From contig DYEX01000130.1 in the NCBI GenBank assembly GCA_020725525.1, positions 1 through 38,206 on the forward strand: a DNA stretch of 38,206 nt, given 5' to 3'. Shown here piece after piece: positions 15,094-24,423 of this stretch. The translations under genes and the position numbers were made by a program. Origin of the DNA: Desulfovirgula sp. GTDB taxonomy: Bacteria; Bacillota; Desulfotomaculia; Desulfotomaculales; Desulfovirgulaceae. Every line of letters begins with the position of its first letter. The first letter of the stretch is position 1. Under the pieces are notes generated by a model. That model saw only the letters and a program-made list of their open reading frames with translations, searched no databases and had not been told where the DNA came from.

Positions 15094-15353
15094 TTCCCAT
15101 TACCGTCCTTTTTCCCTGTCACGGCCATGAAAGCGGCCGTGCCGGGCATGAATCTTGCCCCCGGGTGTTCGAACACCTGGGAAAGGCGCTTTTTCTACGT
15201 CATTTATTCTAAATTATTCTACCCCCACGCGAACGGCCAGGCAAGGCCCTGACTCCATTCAAAAGTTGCCTCTCTACCGGGCCGGTGATATAATATGGGT
15301 CGAATAATGTGCTTTAAAGTCTTGTAACTTTAAATTGCAGAGGAGGACCTTTT
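15094..15353. other. Divergent intergenic region between coaE and gltX with inverted repeats
   Basis: Two stems are visible: CACGGCC and GGCCGTG (15120-15141), and a 14-bp perfect palindrome GGTGTTCGAACACC (15164-15177) extendable to 20 bp with one G-T pair. The palindrome could be an operator for either gene. No T-box leader (no AGGGTGGNACCGCGG-like stretch) precedes gltX, whose leader is only about 50 bases. Confidence 0.55.
15266..15294 (+). promoter_or_regulatory. SigA promoter of gltX
   Basis: TTGCCT (15266-15271) and a perfect TATAAT (15289-15294) are 17 bp apart. AGGAGG (15341-15346) then precedes the TTG start at 15354. Confidence 0.78.
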
Positions 15354-16802
15354 TTGTCCGGCGTCAGAGTAAGATTTGCCCCCAGCCCCACCGGCCCGCT
15401 GCATATCGGCGGGGCTCGTTCGGCTTTGTTTAACTGGCTGTTTGCCCGCAATCAGGGTGGCACTTTTATTGTGCGCATCGAGGATACGGATCTGGAGCGC
15501 TCTTCCCGGGAATCCGAGGAAAACATCCTGGCCGCTTTGCGCTGGCTGGGCCTCGATTGGGACGAGGGGATCGAAGTGGGCGGTCCCCACGGCCCTTACC
15601 GGCAGACGGAGCGGCTTCCCATTTATCAACGTTATGCCCGGCAGCTTTTAGAAACCGGGTGGGCCTACCACTGCTACTGCACCGAAGAGGAGCTGGCTGC
15701 CGAGCGGGAAGCCCTTTTGGCCCGGGGCGAGATGCCCCGCTATACCGGCCGATGTCGTCACCTGTGCGAGGAGGACAGGCGCCGTTTGGAAGCCGGGGGG
15801 CGCCGGCCGGTACTGCGTTTCGCGGTCCCCTCCGGGGAAACCATTACCGTGCAGGACCTGGTCCGCGGGGAAGTATCCTTTGATGCTGACGGCATCGGCG
15901 ACTTTATTATCGTTAAGTCCGACGGCATACCCACCTACAACTTTGCCGTGGTGGTTGATGATCACACCATGGGCATTACCCATGTCATCCGGGCGGAGGA
16001 GCACCTGTCCAATACGCCGCGGCAGATTCTCCTTTACCGGGCCTTCGGCTGGCCGGTGCCGCAGTTTGCCCACGTTTCGCTGATCCTGGGCCAGGACCGC
16101 ACCAAGATGAGCAAGCGGCACGGAGCCACCTCCATCGAGCAGTACCGGGAGATGGGCTACCTTCCCGAGGCCCTGGTCAACTTCCTGGCCCTTTTAGGCT
16201 GGTCTCCCGGCGGGGAAGAGGAAATCTTTACTCTGGAAGAGTTAAAACGGCAGTTTTCCCTCGAGCGGGTGGCCAAAAATCCGGCCGTTTTTGACCTGGA
16301 CAAGCTTAACTGGTTGAACGGCCACTACATTCGTCAAAGTCCCCTGGAGCGGGTTACCGATCTGGTCATACCCTTTTTGCAAAAGGCCGGATATATTTCC
16401 GGAGAAGTAACTCCGGAGCAATATCAATGGTTGAAACAACTGGTGGCGGCCGTACGGGATTACCTGACCAACCTGTCCGAGGTTACCCGGCATGTGGACA
16501 TTTTCTTTGCGCCGGAAGTGGAGCCGGAAGATGAAGAGGCCCGTTCGGTGCTGGCCGGGGAGCAGGTTCCCCGCATCCTGGCCGCCCTGGCGGAGAAAAT
16601 CGAGGCTACAGATGGATTGAATGAAGAAACTGCCCGGAGCATGTTGAAAAAGCTGCCCAGGGAACTGGGTTTGGGCGCCCGGAAAGTTTACCTGCCCATC
16701 CGGGTGGCCCTTACCGGCCGGACCCACGGCCCGGAACTTTTCCAGGTCATCCCCCTCCTGGGCAAGGAAAAGGTGCTGGCCCGCCTGGCCCGGGCAGGTT
16801 AA
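15354..16802 (+). CDS. gltX: Glutamate--tRNA ligase
   Basis: This class I synthetase charges tRNA-Glu (and, in organisms lacking GlnRS, probably tRNA-Gln, which is then amidated). The 482-residue protein has the HIGH box in [22 protein letters not shown], a CYC/C...C zinc-like segment ([10 protein letters not shown] ... CRHLC), the KMSKS-type loop [12 protein letters not shown] and the alpha-helical anticodon-binding C-terminus. The start is TTG at 15354. cysE and cysS follow as in Bacillus. Confidence 0.97.
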   Translation: MSGVRVRFAPSPTGPLHIGGARSALFNWLFARNQGGTFIVRIEDTDLERSSRESEENILAALRWLGLDWDEGIEVGGPHGPYRQTERLPIYQRYARQLLETGWAYHCYCTEEELAAEREALLARGEMPRYTGRCRHLCEEDRRRLEAGGRRPVLRFAVPSGETITVQDLVRGEVSFDADGIGDFIIVKSDGIPTYNFAVVVDDHTMGITHVIRAEEHLSNTPRQILLYRAFGWPVPQFAHVSLILGQDRTKMSKRHGATSIEQYREMGYLPEALVNFLALLGWSPGGEEEIFTLEELKRQFSLERVAKNPAVFDLDKLNWLNGHYIRQSPLERVTDLVIPFLQKAGYISGEVTPEQYQWLKQLVAAVRDYLTNLSEVTRHVDIFFAPEVEPEDEEARSVLAGEQVPRILAALAEKIEATDGLNEETARSMLKKLPRELGLGARKVYLPIRVALTGRTHGPELFQVIPLLGKEKVLARLARAG

Positions 16803-16842
16803 TTGTATCCATGCTCCGGTCTGCCACCTGGAGGTTGGGGTT

Positions 16843-17580
16843 ATGTTCAAGCAGCTGAAGCGAGACATACAGGCGGTATTTGAACGGGATCCGGCGGCCA
16901 AAAGCCTTCTGGAAGTACTGCTCTGCTATCCCGGCCTGCATGCCATTATCATGCACCGGATAGCCCATTTCTTTTACCGGAAGCGGCTCTTCACCATTGC
17001 CCGGTTGATTTCCCATATCTCCCGCTTCCTCACCCAGATTGAAATTCACCCCGGAGCCAGGATCGGCCAGGGGCTGTTCATTGACCACGGGGCCGGGGTG
17101 GTCATCGGGGAAACGGCGGAAATTGGCGATAACGTGACCATCTACCAGGGAGTAACCCTGGGAGGAACGGGGAAGGAAAAGGGCAAGCGCCACCCCACCA
17201 TAGGCAACAATGTGGTCATCAGCGCCGGCGCCAAAATTCTCGGCTCCTTTACCGTCGGGGACAACTCCAAGATCGGCGCCGGGTCGGTGGTGCTCAAGCC
17301 CGTACCTCCAAACAGCACCGTGGTGGGGGTGCCCGGCAAGGTGGTCATCCAGGACGGCAAGCGGGTGGGTTCGGCCAGCGCGCCGGATATTGACCTGCGC
17401 CACGACCTGCTGCCCGACCCGGTGGCGGAAGTAATTAACTGCCTGATGCACAACATTGAGCGCCTGGAAAAACGGGTCCTGGAACTGGAGAAAAAGCTGG
17501 CGGACAGCAAGCCGGCCGAACCCTTAAAGTCTTGTGACGCCGTGGTGCAGGGCGCCTTTTCCCGGCCAAACGAGTCGTGA
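16843..17580 (+). CDS. cysE: Serine O-acetyltransferase
   Basis: CysE makes O-acetylserine from serine and acetyl-CoA, the first step of cysteine synthesis. The 245-residue protein has an N-terminal helical part ([38 protein letters not shown]) and a left-handed beta-helix of hexapeptide repeats ([41 protein letters not shown]) with the catalytic His in IDHGAG and the second His in KRHPTIG. The C-terminal tail ends in a coiled coil ([16 protein letters not shown]), longer than the minimal Bacillus enzyme. It lies 40 bp after gltX with GGAGGTTGGGG before the ATG. Confidence 0.95.
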   Translation: MFKQLKRDIQAVFERDPAAKSLLEVLLCYPGLHAIIMHRIAHFFYRKRLFTIARLISHISRFLTQIEIHPGARIGQGLFIDHGAGVVIGETAEIGDNVTIYQGVTLGGTGKEKGKRHPTIGNNVVISAGAKILGSFTVGDNSKIGAGSVVLKPVPPNSTVVGVPGKVVIQDGKRVGSASAPDIDLRHDLLPDPVAEVINCLMHNIERLEKRVLELEKKLADSKPAEPLKSCDAVVQGAFSRPNES

Positions 17581-17587
17581 GGGGGCG

Positions 17588-17634
17588 GTACGCCGGTCCT
17601 GAAACGAAGCCCTGTGAGCTCAGGACCGGCGTAC
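17588..17634 (+). repeat. 15-bp perfect inverted repeat between cysE and cysS
   Basis: The arms GTACGCCGGTCCTGA (17588-17602) and TCAGGACCGGCGTAC (17620-17634) are fully complementary around a 17-base loop. No T-tract follows, so it is not a canonical terminator. A second near-palindrome of 20 bp centred on CTTAAG lies at 17684-17703, before the cysS ribosome site. Between them nothing else stands out. Confidence 0.7.
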
Positions 17635-17740
17635 AGGTTACTTCATAGGTACTGTCGCAAAACCAGAAACAAAACGGGCGGCGGTCGTCCCTTAAGGAGC
17701 GACTTATCTCACAACGTGAATTTAGAGGAGCGATTGTTCC

Positions 17741-19192
17741 ATGGAAATATACAATACTTTAACCAGGCGTAAGGAAAAATTTATTCCCCGGGAGCCGGGG
17801 CGGGTGGATATGTATGTCTGCGGGCCCACCACCTATAACTTCATCCACCTGGGCAACGCCCGCCCCCTGGTCTTTTTTGACACCGTGCGGCGGTATTTCC
17901 AGTACCGGGGCTACCGGGTAAAGTATGTTCAGAATTTTACAGACATCGACGACAAGATCATCAACCGGGCCCGGGAAGAAGGTGTCGATGCCCTGGCCCT
18001 GGCACGCAAATATATTGACGAATACTACCGGGACGCCGGGGCCTTAAATGTGCGGCCGGCCGATGTACACCCCAGGGTTTCCGAGCACCTCCCGGAAATC
18101 ATCGATCTCATCAGTACCCTTATTGAAAAGAAGGCCGCCTATGTGGTGGATGGGGATGTCTACTTTGACATCAGCGCCTTTCCCGAGTACGGCAAACTGT
18201 CCGGGCGCACCCTGGAGGAAATGCAGGCGGGAGCCCGGGTGGAGGTGGATCCCCGCAAAAAACACCCCATGGATTTCGCCCTGTGGAAGGCGGCCAAACC
18301 CGGCGAACCGGCCTGGGACAGCCCCTGGGGCAAAGGGCGTCCCGGCTGGCACATTGAATGCTCGGCCATGGCTTTAAAATACCTGGGGAATAACTTCGAC
18401 ATTCACGGAGGAGGCTTTGACCTGGTCTTCCCCCACCATGAGAATGAAATTGCCCAGGCCGAGGCGGCCAGCGGGCAGCCATTTGCCCGCTACTGGATGC
18501 ATAATGGTTTTATCACGGTTAACCAGGAAAAAATGTCCAAATCCCTGGGTAACTTCTTTCTGGTGCGGGAAATTCTGGACAAGTTTCCCCCGGAGGTAGT
18601 ACGTTTCTTCCTCCTTTCCACCCATTACCGCAGCCCGCTGGATTTCGACGACGAAAAGATGGCCGCCGCCGGGCGGGGACTGGAACGCTTTAAAAACAGC
18701 ATCCGCCTGTTAACCGAGGCCCTGGACCGGCCGTCCCGGGAACAATCAAAACCCGAAGATGAAGAATTTATGGCCGCCCTGGAAAAATACCACCGGGATT
18801 TTGTGACCGCCATGGATGACGATTTTAACACCGCCCTGGCGGTGGGCATTTGCTTTGAACTGGCCCGGGAAGTCAATGCTTACCTGCATAGCGCCGCCGG
18901 GTCTCCCTGCCGGGCTGCCCTGGAAAAGGCCATGGATCTTTTCCGCTCCTTTAACGAAGTGCTGGGCCTTTTCCGGGTTGATGAAAGGGCCGGGCGTATG
19001 CTCATCGAGGGGCGGCATGCAAAAAGCGATGGCCTTGAGGAAGCCCTGATCAATTTGTTGCTGGAAGTGCGGCAGCAGGCCAGGGCGAAAAAGGACTGGG
19101 CCACTGCCGACCACATCCGGGACCGTTTAAAGGAACTGGGCATTATTCTGGAAGATACACCCTCTGGGGTGCGCTGGAAAAGACAGGGATAA
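17741..19192 (+). CDS. cysS: Cysteine--tRNA ligase
   Basis: The 483-residue class I synthetase charges tRNA-Cys. The zinc Cys in [10 protein letters not shown], the HIGH-equivalent FIHLGNARP, the zinc site in WHIECSAMA with [17 protein letters not shown], and the KMSKS loop [11 protein letters not shown] are all present. The C-terminal anticodon domain follows ([21 protein letters not shown]). ATG at 17741 has AGAGGAGCG upstream. The next gene is 14 bp away, making cysS-mrnC-rlmB-yacP one transcription unit. Confidence 0.97.
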   Translation: MEIYNTLTRRKEKFIPREPGRVDMYVCGPTTYNFIHLGNARPLVFFDTVRRYFQYRGYRVKYVQNFTDIDDKIINRAREEGVDALALARKYIDEYYRDAGALNVRPADVHPRVSEHLPEIIDLISTLIEKKAAYVVDGDVYFDISAFPEYGKLSGRTLEEMQAGARVEVDPRKKHPMDFALWKAAKPGEPAWDSPWGKGRPGWHIECSAMALKYLGNNFDIHGGGFDLVFPHHENEIAQAEAASGQPFARYWMHNGFITVNQEKMSKSLGNFFLVREILDKFPPEVVRFFLLSTHYRSPLDFDDEKMAAAGRGLERFKNSIRLLTEALDRPSREQSKPEDEEFMAALEKYHRDFVTAMDDDFNTALAVGICFELAREVNAYLHSAAGSPCRAALEKAMDLFRSFNEVLGLFRVDERAGRMLIEGRHAKSDGLEEALINLLLEVRQQARAKKDWATADHIRDRLKELGIILEDTPSGVRWKRQG

Positions 19193-19206
19193 GGAGACCG
19201 GTTGCC

Positions 19207-19617
19207 TTGGCTATGTCCTTACCCGGGGAGATCCTTCCGAATCCGGAACATTTGCCGGCCCTGGTGCTGGCTTATATTGGCGATGCTGTGTATGAACTGG
19301 CCATTCGTCAACATCTGGTGGCCCGGGGGATCACCTCGGTGAATCGACTGCATCAGGAAACCATAAAATATGTACGGGCCGATACGCAGGCCCGGGTGAT
19401 GCATGCCCTGAAAGGTGAGCTTACCGAAGCGGAAGCTGCCGTTGCCCGGCGGGGCCGCAATGCCCGGAGCGGCCACCCACCCCGGGGCTCCGATGTGATC
19501 AGCTACCGCTACAGCACGGGGCTGGAAAGTCTGGTAGGTTATCTGTACCTGTCCGGGCAAAGCGGTCGTCTGGAAAAAATCATTGCCCTGGCCCGTCAGG
19601 TGGTGGAGGAAGGATGA
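19207..19617 (+). CDS. mrnC: Mini-ribonuclease 3
   Basis: MrnC matures 23S rRNA ends and lacks the dsRNA-binding domain of RNase III. The 136-residue product has the catalytic helix VLAYIGDAVYELAIRQHL with the conserved D, and the second motif region SYRYSTGLESLVGYLYL with the E. It starts at TTG 19207 with AAGGAG upstream; ATG at 19213 is an alternative. It overlaps rlmB by four bases (ATGA). Confidence 0.95.
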   Translation: MAMSLPGEILPNPEHLPALVLAYIGDAVYELAIRQHLVARGITSVNRLHQETIKYVRADTQARVMHALKGELTEAEAAVARRGRNARSGHPPRGSDVISYRYSTGLESLVGYLYLSGQSGRLEKIIALARQVVEEG

Positions 19618-20387
19618 GTGTCCAAAAGGCGGCTGGTGAAAATATCATTGCCGGCCGCCACCCGGTAAAAGAGGCCCTTGCGGCCAACCGGTCCATTAAC
19701 AAGCTCCTGGTGGCTAAAGGAACCGGCAGCGGCGCCCTGCAGGAAATCTTCAACCTGGCCCGGGAACGGGGGATACCCGTCCAGTACGTGGACCGGTCCC
19801 ATCTGAACGGGCTGGTTAAGGATGCCCCGCACCAGGGAGTGGTAGCCGTGGCGGCGGCCAGAGAATACGTTTCCGTGGACGACATCCTGGCTGCCGCGTA
19901 CCCTCAAGATCCCTTTTTAATCCTGCTGAACGAAATCACAGATCCCCACAACCTGGGGGCCATTTTGCGCACGGCCGATGCCGCCGGGGCACACGGTGTG
20001 GTTGTTACCCGGCGCCGTTCGGCACCCCTTACCCCGGCGGTGGTCAAGGCTTCCTGCGGGGCGGTGGAATATGTCCGGGTGGCCCGGGTGCCCAATCTGG
20101 CCCGGACCATTACTTACCTCCAGGAGCGGGGGCTCTGGGTGGTCGGGGCCTGCGGGACGGCCCGGGACATATACTGGGATGTGCGTTTGGACGGCCCCAT
20201 TGCCCTGGTCATTGGCGGGGAAGACAAAGGCCTGGGGAGATTGGTGCGGGAAAAATGCGATCAGCTGGTCAGACTGCCCATGGCCGGGCGGGTTGGCTCC
20301 CTGAATGCCTCGGTGGCGGCGGCCCTGCTGGCCTACGAGGTGGTCAGGCAGAGGAGACAGGCCCATGGACGAGTACCTGATCGTTGA
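19614..20387 (+). CDS. rlmB: 23S rRNA (guanosine-2'-O-)-methyltransferase RlmB
   Basis: This is a SpoU-family (SPOUT) 2'-O-methyltransferase that modifies G2251 of 23S rRNA. The 257-residue protein has an N-terminal substrate-binding domain (IIAGRHPVKEALAANRSINKLLV) and the trefoil-knot catalytic domain with NEITDPHNLGAILRTADAAGAHGVV, IALVIGGEDKGLG and LPMAGRVGSLNASVAAALLAYEV. The chain overlaps mrnC and yacP, consistent with coupled translation. Confidence 0.95.
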   Translation: MSVQKAAGENIIAGRHPVKEALAANRSINKLLVAKGTGSGALQEIFNLARERGIPVQYVDRSHLNGLVKDAPHQGVVAVAAAREYVSVDDILAAAYPQDPFLILLNEITDPHNLGAILRTADAAGAHGVVVTRRRSAPLTPAVVKASCGAVEYVRVARVPNLARTITYLQERGLWVVGACGTARDIYWDVRLDGPIALVIGGEDKGLGRLVREKCDQLVRLPMAGRVGSLNASVAAALLAYEVVRQRRQAHGRVPDR

Positions 20388-20889
20388 CGGTTATAACATC
20401 ATTCATGCCTGGCCGGAACTGGAACAGCTTTCCGGGTCGAGTCTGGAGCATGCACGCACCCGGCTGGTGGATATTTTAGTCAATTATGCCGCTTTAACCG
20501 GGGAGCACGTGGTGGTGGTCTTTGATGCCCACCAGGTGAAACACGGCGGGGACCGGTCGGAAAATGTCGACGGGGTGCAGGTGATTTATACCCCCGAGGG
20601 AGAAACTGCCGACGCGGTCATCGAGAAACTGGTTGGGGAGCTGTCCCGGCGGGGAACGGTTTATGTGGCCACCTACGACTGGGCCGAACAGAGGATGATT
20701 CTGGGGCGGGGTGCCTACCGGATCACGCCCCGGGAGCTGTGGAAAAAGGTCCAGCGCACGCAGGAGGAAGGAAAAAAGCATTACGACAGCGGCCGGCCGG
20801 CCGATGCCTACTTAGAAAACCGCCTGGTGGACGAGATTCGCCTGATTTTTGAACGCTGGCGAAGAAAAAAGGACTGGCCAAAAGGCTAA
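20365..20889 (+). CDS. yacP: NYN-domain ribonuclease (YacP/Rae1 type)
   Basis: This 174-residue PIN-like NYN-fold nuclease is of the YacP/Rae1 type; in B. subtilis Rae1 cleaves mRNA in the ribosomal A site. Motifs: YLIVDGYNIIHAWPEL at the start, VVVVFDAHQVKHGG (about 50-63), TADAVIEKL, and VATYDWAEQRMIL with acidic residues near the metal site. The ATG at 20365 overlaps rlmB by 23 bp and starts the family N-terminus; earlier in-frame codons to 20305 are within rlmB. Confidence 0.92.
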   Translation: MDEYLIVDGYNIIHAWPELEQLSGSSLEHARTRLVDILVNYAALTGEHVVVVFDAHQVKHGGDRSENVDGVQVIYTPEGETADAVIEKLVGELSRRGTVYVATYDWAEQRMILGRGAYRITPRELWKKVQRTQEEGKKHYDSGRPADAYLENRLVDEIRLIFERWRRKKDWPKG

Positions 20890-20915
20890 CGAGATAAAAG
20901 CCAGTCCTAATTTTT
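20870..20915 (+). terminator. Terminator overlapping the end of yacP
   Basis: A 9-bp stem (AGGACTGGC and GCCAGTCCT) spans the stop codon with a 21-base loop and is followed by AATTTTT. Confidence 0.75.
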
Positions 20916-20916
20916 C

Positions 20917-20945
20917 TTGACGGGTTGCCGGGGCTGAGATATAAT
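20917..20945 (+). promoter_or_regulatory. SigA promoter of sigH
   Basis: TTGACG (20917-20922) and TATAAT (20940-20945) are 17 bp apart. The leader to the sigH GTG is about 165 bases; I see no defined structure in it beyond a short A/T-rich GAAAAG...CTTTTC element. Confidence 0.82.
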
Positions 20946-21115
20946 TAGTTAGACAAAATTAAAGAAAGAGGTACGGGGAAAATGCCTTGATCCGTGTGGA
21001 GAAAAGAGTGTCGGGATCTATTCTTTACCCGGATTTCTGGTGAACGGCGGAAAAGGCTTTTCTTTTTCTTTTGTTTAAGCGGGGAAAGCCGGACACACAA
21101 AGCGGGGGGGATATT

Positions 21116-21760
21116 GTGAGTCTGAGCGTCCAGAGGGAATGTGCGAGCTGTTATCACATGATGGACGATGAGGAAGTGGTGGAATACGCCCGCGAAGGTG
21201 ATGACGCGGCCCTGGAGTACCTGATTAATAAATACAAAAACTTTGTCCGGGCGAAAGCGCGTTCATACTTCCTCATTGGGGCTGATCGGGAGGACATCAT
21301 TCAGGAAGGGATGATCGGCCTTTATAAGGCCATCCGTGATTTCCGGTTAGACAAGCTTTCATCTTTCCGGGCCTTTGCAGAACTTTGTATTACCAGGCAG
21401 ATCATTACGGCCATCAAAACGGCCACCCGGCAAAAACACATCCCCTTGAACTCTTATGTTTCCTTGAACAAGCCCATTTACGACGAAGATTCCGACCGCA
21501 CCCTTCTGGATGTCATCTCCGGCACTAAAATTGCCGACCCGGAAGAGTTAATCATCAGCCGGGAGGAGTTCTATGATATCGAAGAAAAAATGGGGGAAAT
21601 CTTGAGCTCCCTGGAATGGAAGGTGCTGATGTCCTACCTGGAGGGTAAGTCCTACCAGGAAATTGCCGAGGACTTAAAGCGCCACGTCAAGTCCATTGAC
21701 AACGCCTTACAGCGAGTCAAGCGCAAGCTGGAAAGGTATCTGGAAAAGCGAAACAATTAG
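21116..21760 (+). CDS. sigH: RNA polymerase sporulation sigma factor SigH
   Basis: SigH (Spo0H) directs early-sporulation and stationary-phase transcription. The 214-residue protein has region 2 (YLINKYKNFVRAKARSYFLIGADREDIIQEGMIGLYKAIRDFR, then SFRAFAELCITRQIITAIKTATRQKHIPLN) and region 4 (LEWKVLMSYLEGKSYQEIAEDLKRHVKSIDNALQRVKRKL). I place the start at GTG 21116, with a run of Gs seven bases before; the frame opens at 21071 but that prefix is not family-like. It implies that the host belongs to a spore-forming lineage. Confidence 0.96.
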   Translation: MSLSVQRECASCYHMMDDEEVVEYAREGDDAALEYLINKYKNFVRAKARSYFLIGADREDIIQEGMIGLYKAIRDFRLDKLSSFRAFAELCITRQIITAIKTATRQKHIPLNSYVSLNKPIYDEDSDRTLLDVISGTKIADPEELIISREEFYDIEEKMGEILSSLEWKVLMSYLEGKSYQEIAEDLKRHVKSIDNALQRVKRKLERYLEKRNN

Positions 21761-21767
21761 TCAGCTA

Positions 21768-21806
21768 AAAGGGTTACTTTCACCAGGAAGGTAACCCTTT
21801 GGTTTT
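21768..21806 (+). terminator. Terminator of sigH
   Basis: The stem AAAGGGTTAC and GTAACCCTTT (10 bp, 13-base loop) is followed by GGTTTT. Confidence 0.75.
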
Positions 21807-21903
21807 CGGTTGGGAGGTAGAAAACAGTGCCATGCCGTTCCTGCTTCCGGTTTCAGGCCGTAGATGGCCCCCTCGCTGTTAGATTAAAAATTATTCATAA
21901 TTG

Positions 21904-21932
21904 TTGACCGTTAACATATTTAGCGTTATGAT
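21904..21932 (+). promoter_or_regulatory. SigA-type promoter of the diaphorase operon
   Basis: TTGACC (21904-21909) and TATGAT (21927-21932) are 17 bp apart, in an AT-rich gap otherwise without visible features, 64 bp before the NuoE-like gene. Confidence 0.65.
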
Positions 21933-21995
21933 TATGTTTGCCCGGATTCTTTTTGAGCGGTTTTTCATTTAATCAAGCAATCAGGAGAGATGTCG

Positions 21996-22526
21996 ATGAA
22001 CTTAACCGAAGAGGAAAAAAGGATTGCGGTAGAGCAAACCAGAAATATCCTGCAGGGCTTCTCCGGTGGCCGGGGGAACCTGATTCCCATTTTGCAGCAG
22101 GTACAGGAAAAGCTGGGCTATGTGCCCCGGGAGGCTATGGAGGAAGTGGCGCAGTACCTGGGCATTCCGGCCGTGGACGTTTACAGCGTGGCTACCTTTT
22201 ACAACCAGTTTCGCCTCATTCCCCCGGGGAAACACCAGATCAAGGTATGCATGGGCACGGCCTGCCACATGAAGGGGGGCAATATCATCCTGGACTGCTG
22301 GAAGAGACGGCTGGGCATTGACGTTAACCAGGTTACGCCGGACCGGGAATTCAGCCTGGAAAGGGTGGCCTGCGTGGGATGCTGTACCATGGCACCGGTA
22401 ACGGTGATCGATGAAGAGGTGCACGGCAAGGTAACCCCCACCCGGGTGGACGGATTGCTCTTTTCCTTTGGCGTAAAAATCCCGAAAGGCCAGCAGAAAG
22501 AAGGGGAAGCAGTTGAACAGCAGTAG
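21996..22526 (+). CDS. NADH dehydrogenase/hydrogenase subunit E-like [2Fe-2S] protein (NuoE/HndA type)
   Basis: This 176-residue thioredoxin-like ferredoxin has an N-terminal helical bundle (LIPILQQVQEKLGYVPREAMEEVAQYLGIP, then VYSVATFYNQF) and the cluster-binding cysteines in CMGTACHMKGG and CVGCC. It passes electrons between the flavin subunit and the rest of NADH-linked hydrogenases, formate dehydrogenases or complex I-like enzymes. The ATG at 21996 is spaced for AGGAGAG; the ATG at 21990 is too close to it. It overlaps the next gene by 14 bp. Confidence 0.93.
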   Translation: MNLTEEEKRIAVEQTRNILQGFSGGRGNLIPILQQVQEKLGYVPREAMEEVAQYLGIPAVDVYSVATFYNQFRLIPPGKHQIKVCMGTACHMKGGNIILDCWKRRLGIDVNQVTPDREFSLERVACVGCCTMAPVTVIDEEVHGKVTPTRVDGLLFSFGVKIPKGQQKEGEAVEQQ

Positions 22527-24423
22527 TATAGTGGCAGAAACTTTTGTAAAATTACAACAAAAATCCAGGACTGCCTGGCAGAGCCTGCGGGACCGGTCCC
22601 TGATTCTGGTAGGTACCGCCACCTGCGGCCGGGCGGCCGGGGCCCTGGAGATTTTGAAGGTAATTAAAGGGGAGCTGGAGAGACGCGGGATTGACGCCCA
22701 TGTTTTGGAAGTAGGATGCATGGGCCATTGTTATGCCGAACCCATGGTTACCATTTACAAACCCGGTTTTCCGCCCATCTGTTACGGCTACGTTACAGAG
22801 GGCATTGCCGGCCGGCTGGTGCAGGACTTCCTGGCCGGTGACGACCCCTGCCTGGAATTTGCCCTGGCTGCGCTGGAAGCCAACGATATGGTTCCGGCCC
22901 TTACCGATTTTCCCCGGGGAATGATTGAAAAGTCCATTATTCTGGACAAGTGTGGTCTAATTGACCCTGAGCAAATCGAGCACTACATCGCCCTGGGCGG
23001 GTATGCCGCCCTGGCCGGAGCCCTGACCCGGGAGCCGGATCGGGTGGTGGAAGAAATAAAGGCTTCCGGCCTGCGGGGACGGGGCGGGGCCGGTTTCCCC
23101 ACCGGACGCAAGTGGGAAACCTGCCGTTTGGCGCCGGGGGAGGAGAAGTTTGTGATCTGCAACGCCGATGAGGGAGACCCGGGGGCCTTTATGGACCGGG
23201 CCATCCTGGAGTCAAACCCCCACCAGGTGCTGGAAGGGCTGGCCATTGCCGCCTACGCGGTGGGAGCCCGCCGGGGCTATTTCTATATCCGCGCCGAGTA
23301 TCCCCTGGCCGTGGAAAGGGTGAAAAAGGCCCTCGAACAGGCTCGCCAGTACGGCCTTTTGGGCGACAATGTCCTGGGCAGCGGTTTTAGCTTTGACGTG
23401 GATGTTTTCCAGGGTTCCGGGGCCTTTGTCTGCGGCGAGGAAACGGCCCTGATTGCCTCCATGGAAGGGGAGCCCGGCATTCCCCGCCACCGGCCGCCTT
23501 TTCCGGCCACGGCGGGATTGTGGGGTAAGCCTACGGTAATTGACAATGTGAAGACCCTGGCCTACGTGCCCCATATTGTTGAGCGGGGCGCCCAATGGTT
23601 CAGGGAGACCGGTACTGCCGGCAGCCCCGGCACAGCCGTCTTTGCCCTGGCCGGAAAAGTGGTCAATACCGGCCTGGCCGAGGTGCCCATGGGCACCACT
23701 CTAAGACAACTGGTTTATGACGTGGGCAGCGGTATTCCCAAAGGTAAGTCCTTTAAGGCCGTGCAGATTGGCGGTCCGTCGGGAGGGTGCCTGCCTGAAG
23801 CGGCCCTGGATATGCCCATAGATTTCGACTCTTTAAGCCAGGCCGGAGCCATGATGGGTTCCGGCGGAATGGTCATCCTGGATGAGGACGACTGCATGGT
23901 GGAGGTGGCCCGGTTTTTCCTGGATTTCACCCAGAAGGAGTCCTGCGGCAAGTGCACCATGTGCCGCCTGGGAACCAGGCAGATGTTAGAGATCCTGGAG
24001 GCCATTACTAAAGGGCAGGGCAGGCCCGAGGACATCGACTTGCTTTTAGAACTGGCTGAAGATGTGAAGGCGGGTTCTTTATGCGGCCTGGGCAAAACGG
24101 CACCCAATCCCGTACTGAGCACCATCCGCTATTTCCGGGACGAATACGAGGCCCACATCAAGGAACACCGCTGCCCGGCGCTGATGTGCCAGGAGCTGAT
24201 TGCCTACTACATCCTGCCGGAAAAATGCGAGCGCTCCTGTGATGCCTGCGTGGGCAGCTGCCCGGTGGAGGCCATTTATTCCAACGAGGATCGCATTAAG
24301 GTTATTGATCAGCAGAAATGTGTTAAGTGCGCCAGCTGCCTGGAGGCATGCCCGCCCCAGTACAAAGCGGTCATCAAGCTCTCGCCGCCGGAACTGGTGG
24401 CCGAAAGGGGGCGTAAGGTATGA
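22513..24423 (+). CDS. NADH-binding diaphorase subunit (NuoF/HndC/HydB type)
   Basis: This 636-residue protein is larger than NuoF itself. It joins an N-terminal thioredoxin-like [2Fe-2S] domain (TATCGRAAGALE, CMGHCYAEP; about 30-120), the NuoF core with NAD- and FMN-binding segments (GLRGRGGAGFPTGRKWE, NADEGDPGAFMDR), the SLBB domain, the [4Fe-4S] site (ESCGKCTMCRLGTRQML), and a C-terminal 2x[4Fe-4S] ferredoxin domain (CERSCDACVGSCPVEAI, CVKCASCLEACP). This domain order is that of HndC/HydB subunits of NAD(P)-linked, electron-bifurcating [FeFe] hydrogenases and related formate dehydrogenases. The start is TTG at 22513. Its end overlaps the third subunit by four bases. Confidence 0.95.
   Translation: MNSSSIVAETFVKLQQKSRTAWQSLRDRSLILVGTATCGRAAGALEILKVIKGELERRGIDAHVLEVGCMGHCYAEPMVTIYKPGFPPICYGYVTEGIAGRLVQDFLAGDDPCLEFALAALEANDMVPALTDFPRGMIEKSIILDKCGLIDPEQIEHYIALGGYAALAGALTREPDRVVEEIKASGLRGRGGAGFPTGRKWETCRLAPGEEKFVICNADEGDPGAFMDRAILESNPHQVLEGLAIAAYAVGARRGYFYIRAEYPLAVERVKKALEQARQYGLLGDNVLGSGFSFDVDVFQGSGAFVCGEETALIASMEGEPGIPRHRPPFPATAGLWGKPTVIDNVKTLAYVPHIVERGAQWFRETGTAGSPGTAVFALAGKVVNTGLAEVPMGTTLRQLVYDVGSGIPKGKSFKAVQIGGPSGGCLPEAALDMPIDFDSLSQAGAMMGSGGMVILDEDDCMVEVARFFLDFTQKESCGKCTMCRLGTRQMLEILEAITKGQGRPEDIDLLLELAEDVKAGSLCGLGKTAPNPVLSTIRYFRDEYEAHIKEHRCPALMCQELIAYYILPEKCERSCDACVGSCPVEAIYSNEDRIKVIDQQKCVKCASCLEACPPQYKAVIKLSPPELVAERGRKV

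Noticed and set aside
15094-15353. T-box leader upstream of gltX
   Set aside because: Predicted leader is only about 50 bases and there is no AGGGTGGNACCGCGG antiterminator; the same is true before cysS.
22002-22721. 239-codon minus-strand frame across the nuoE/nuoF boundary
   Set aside because: It is antisense to two well-identified genes and has no recognisable domain.
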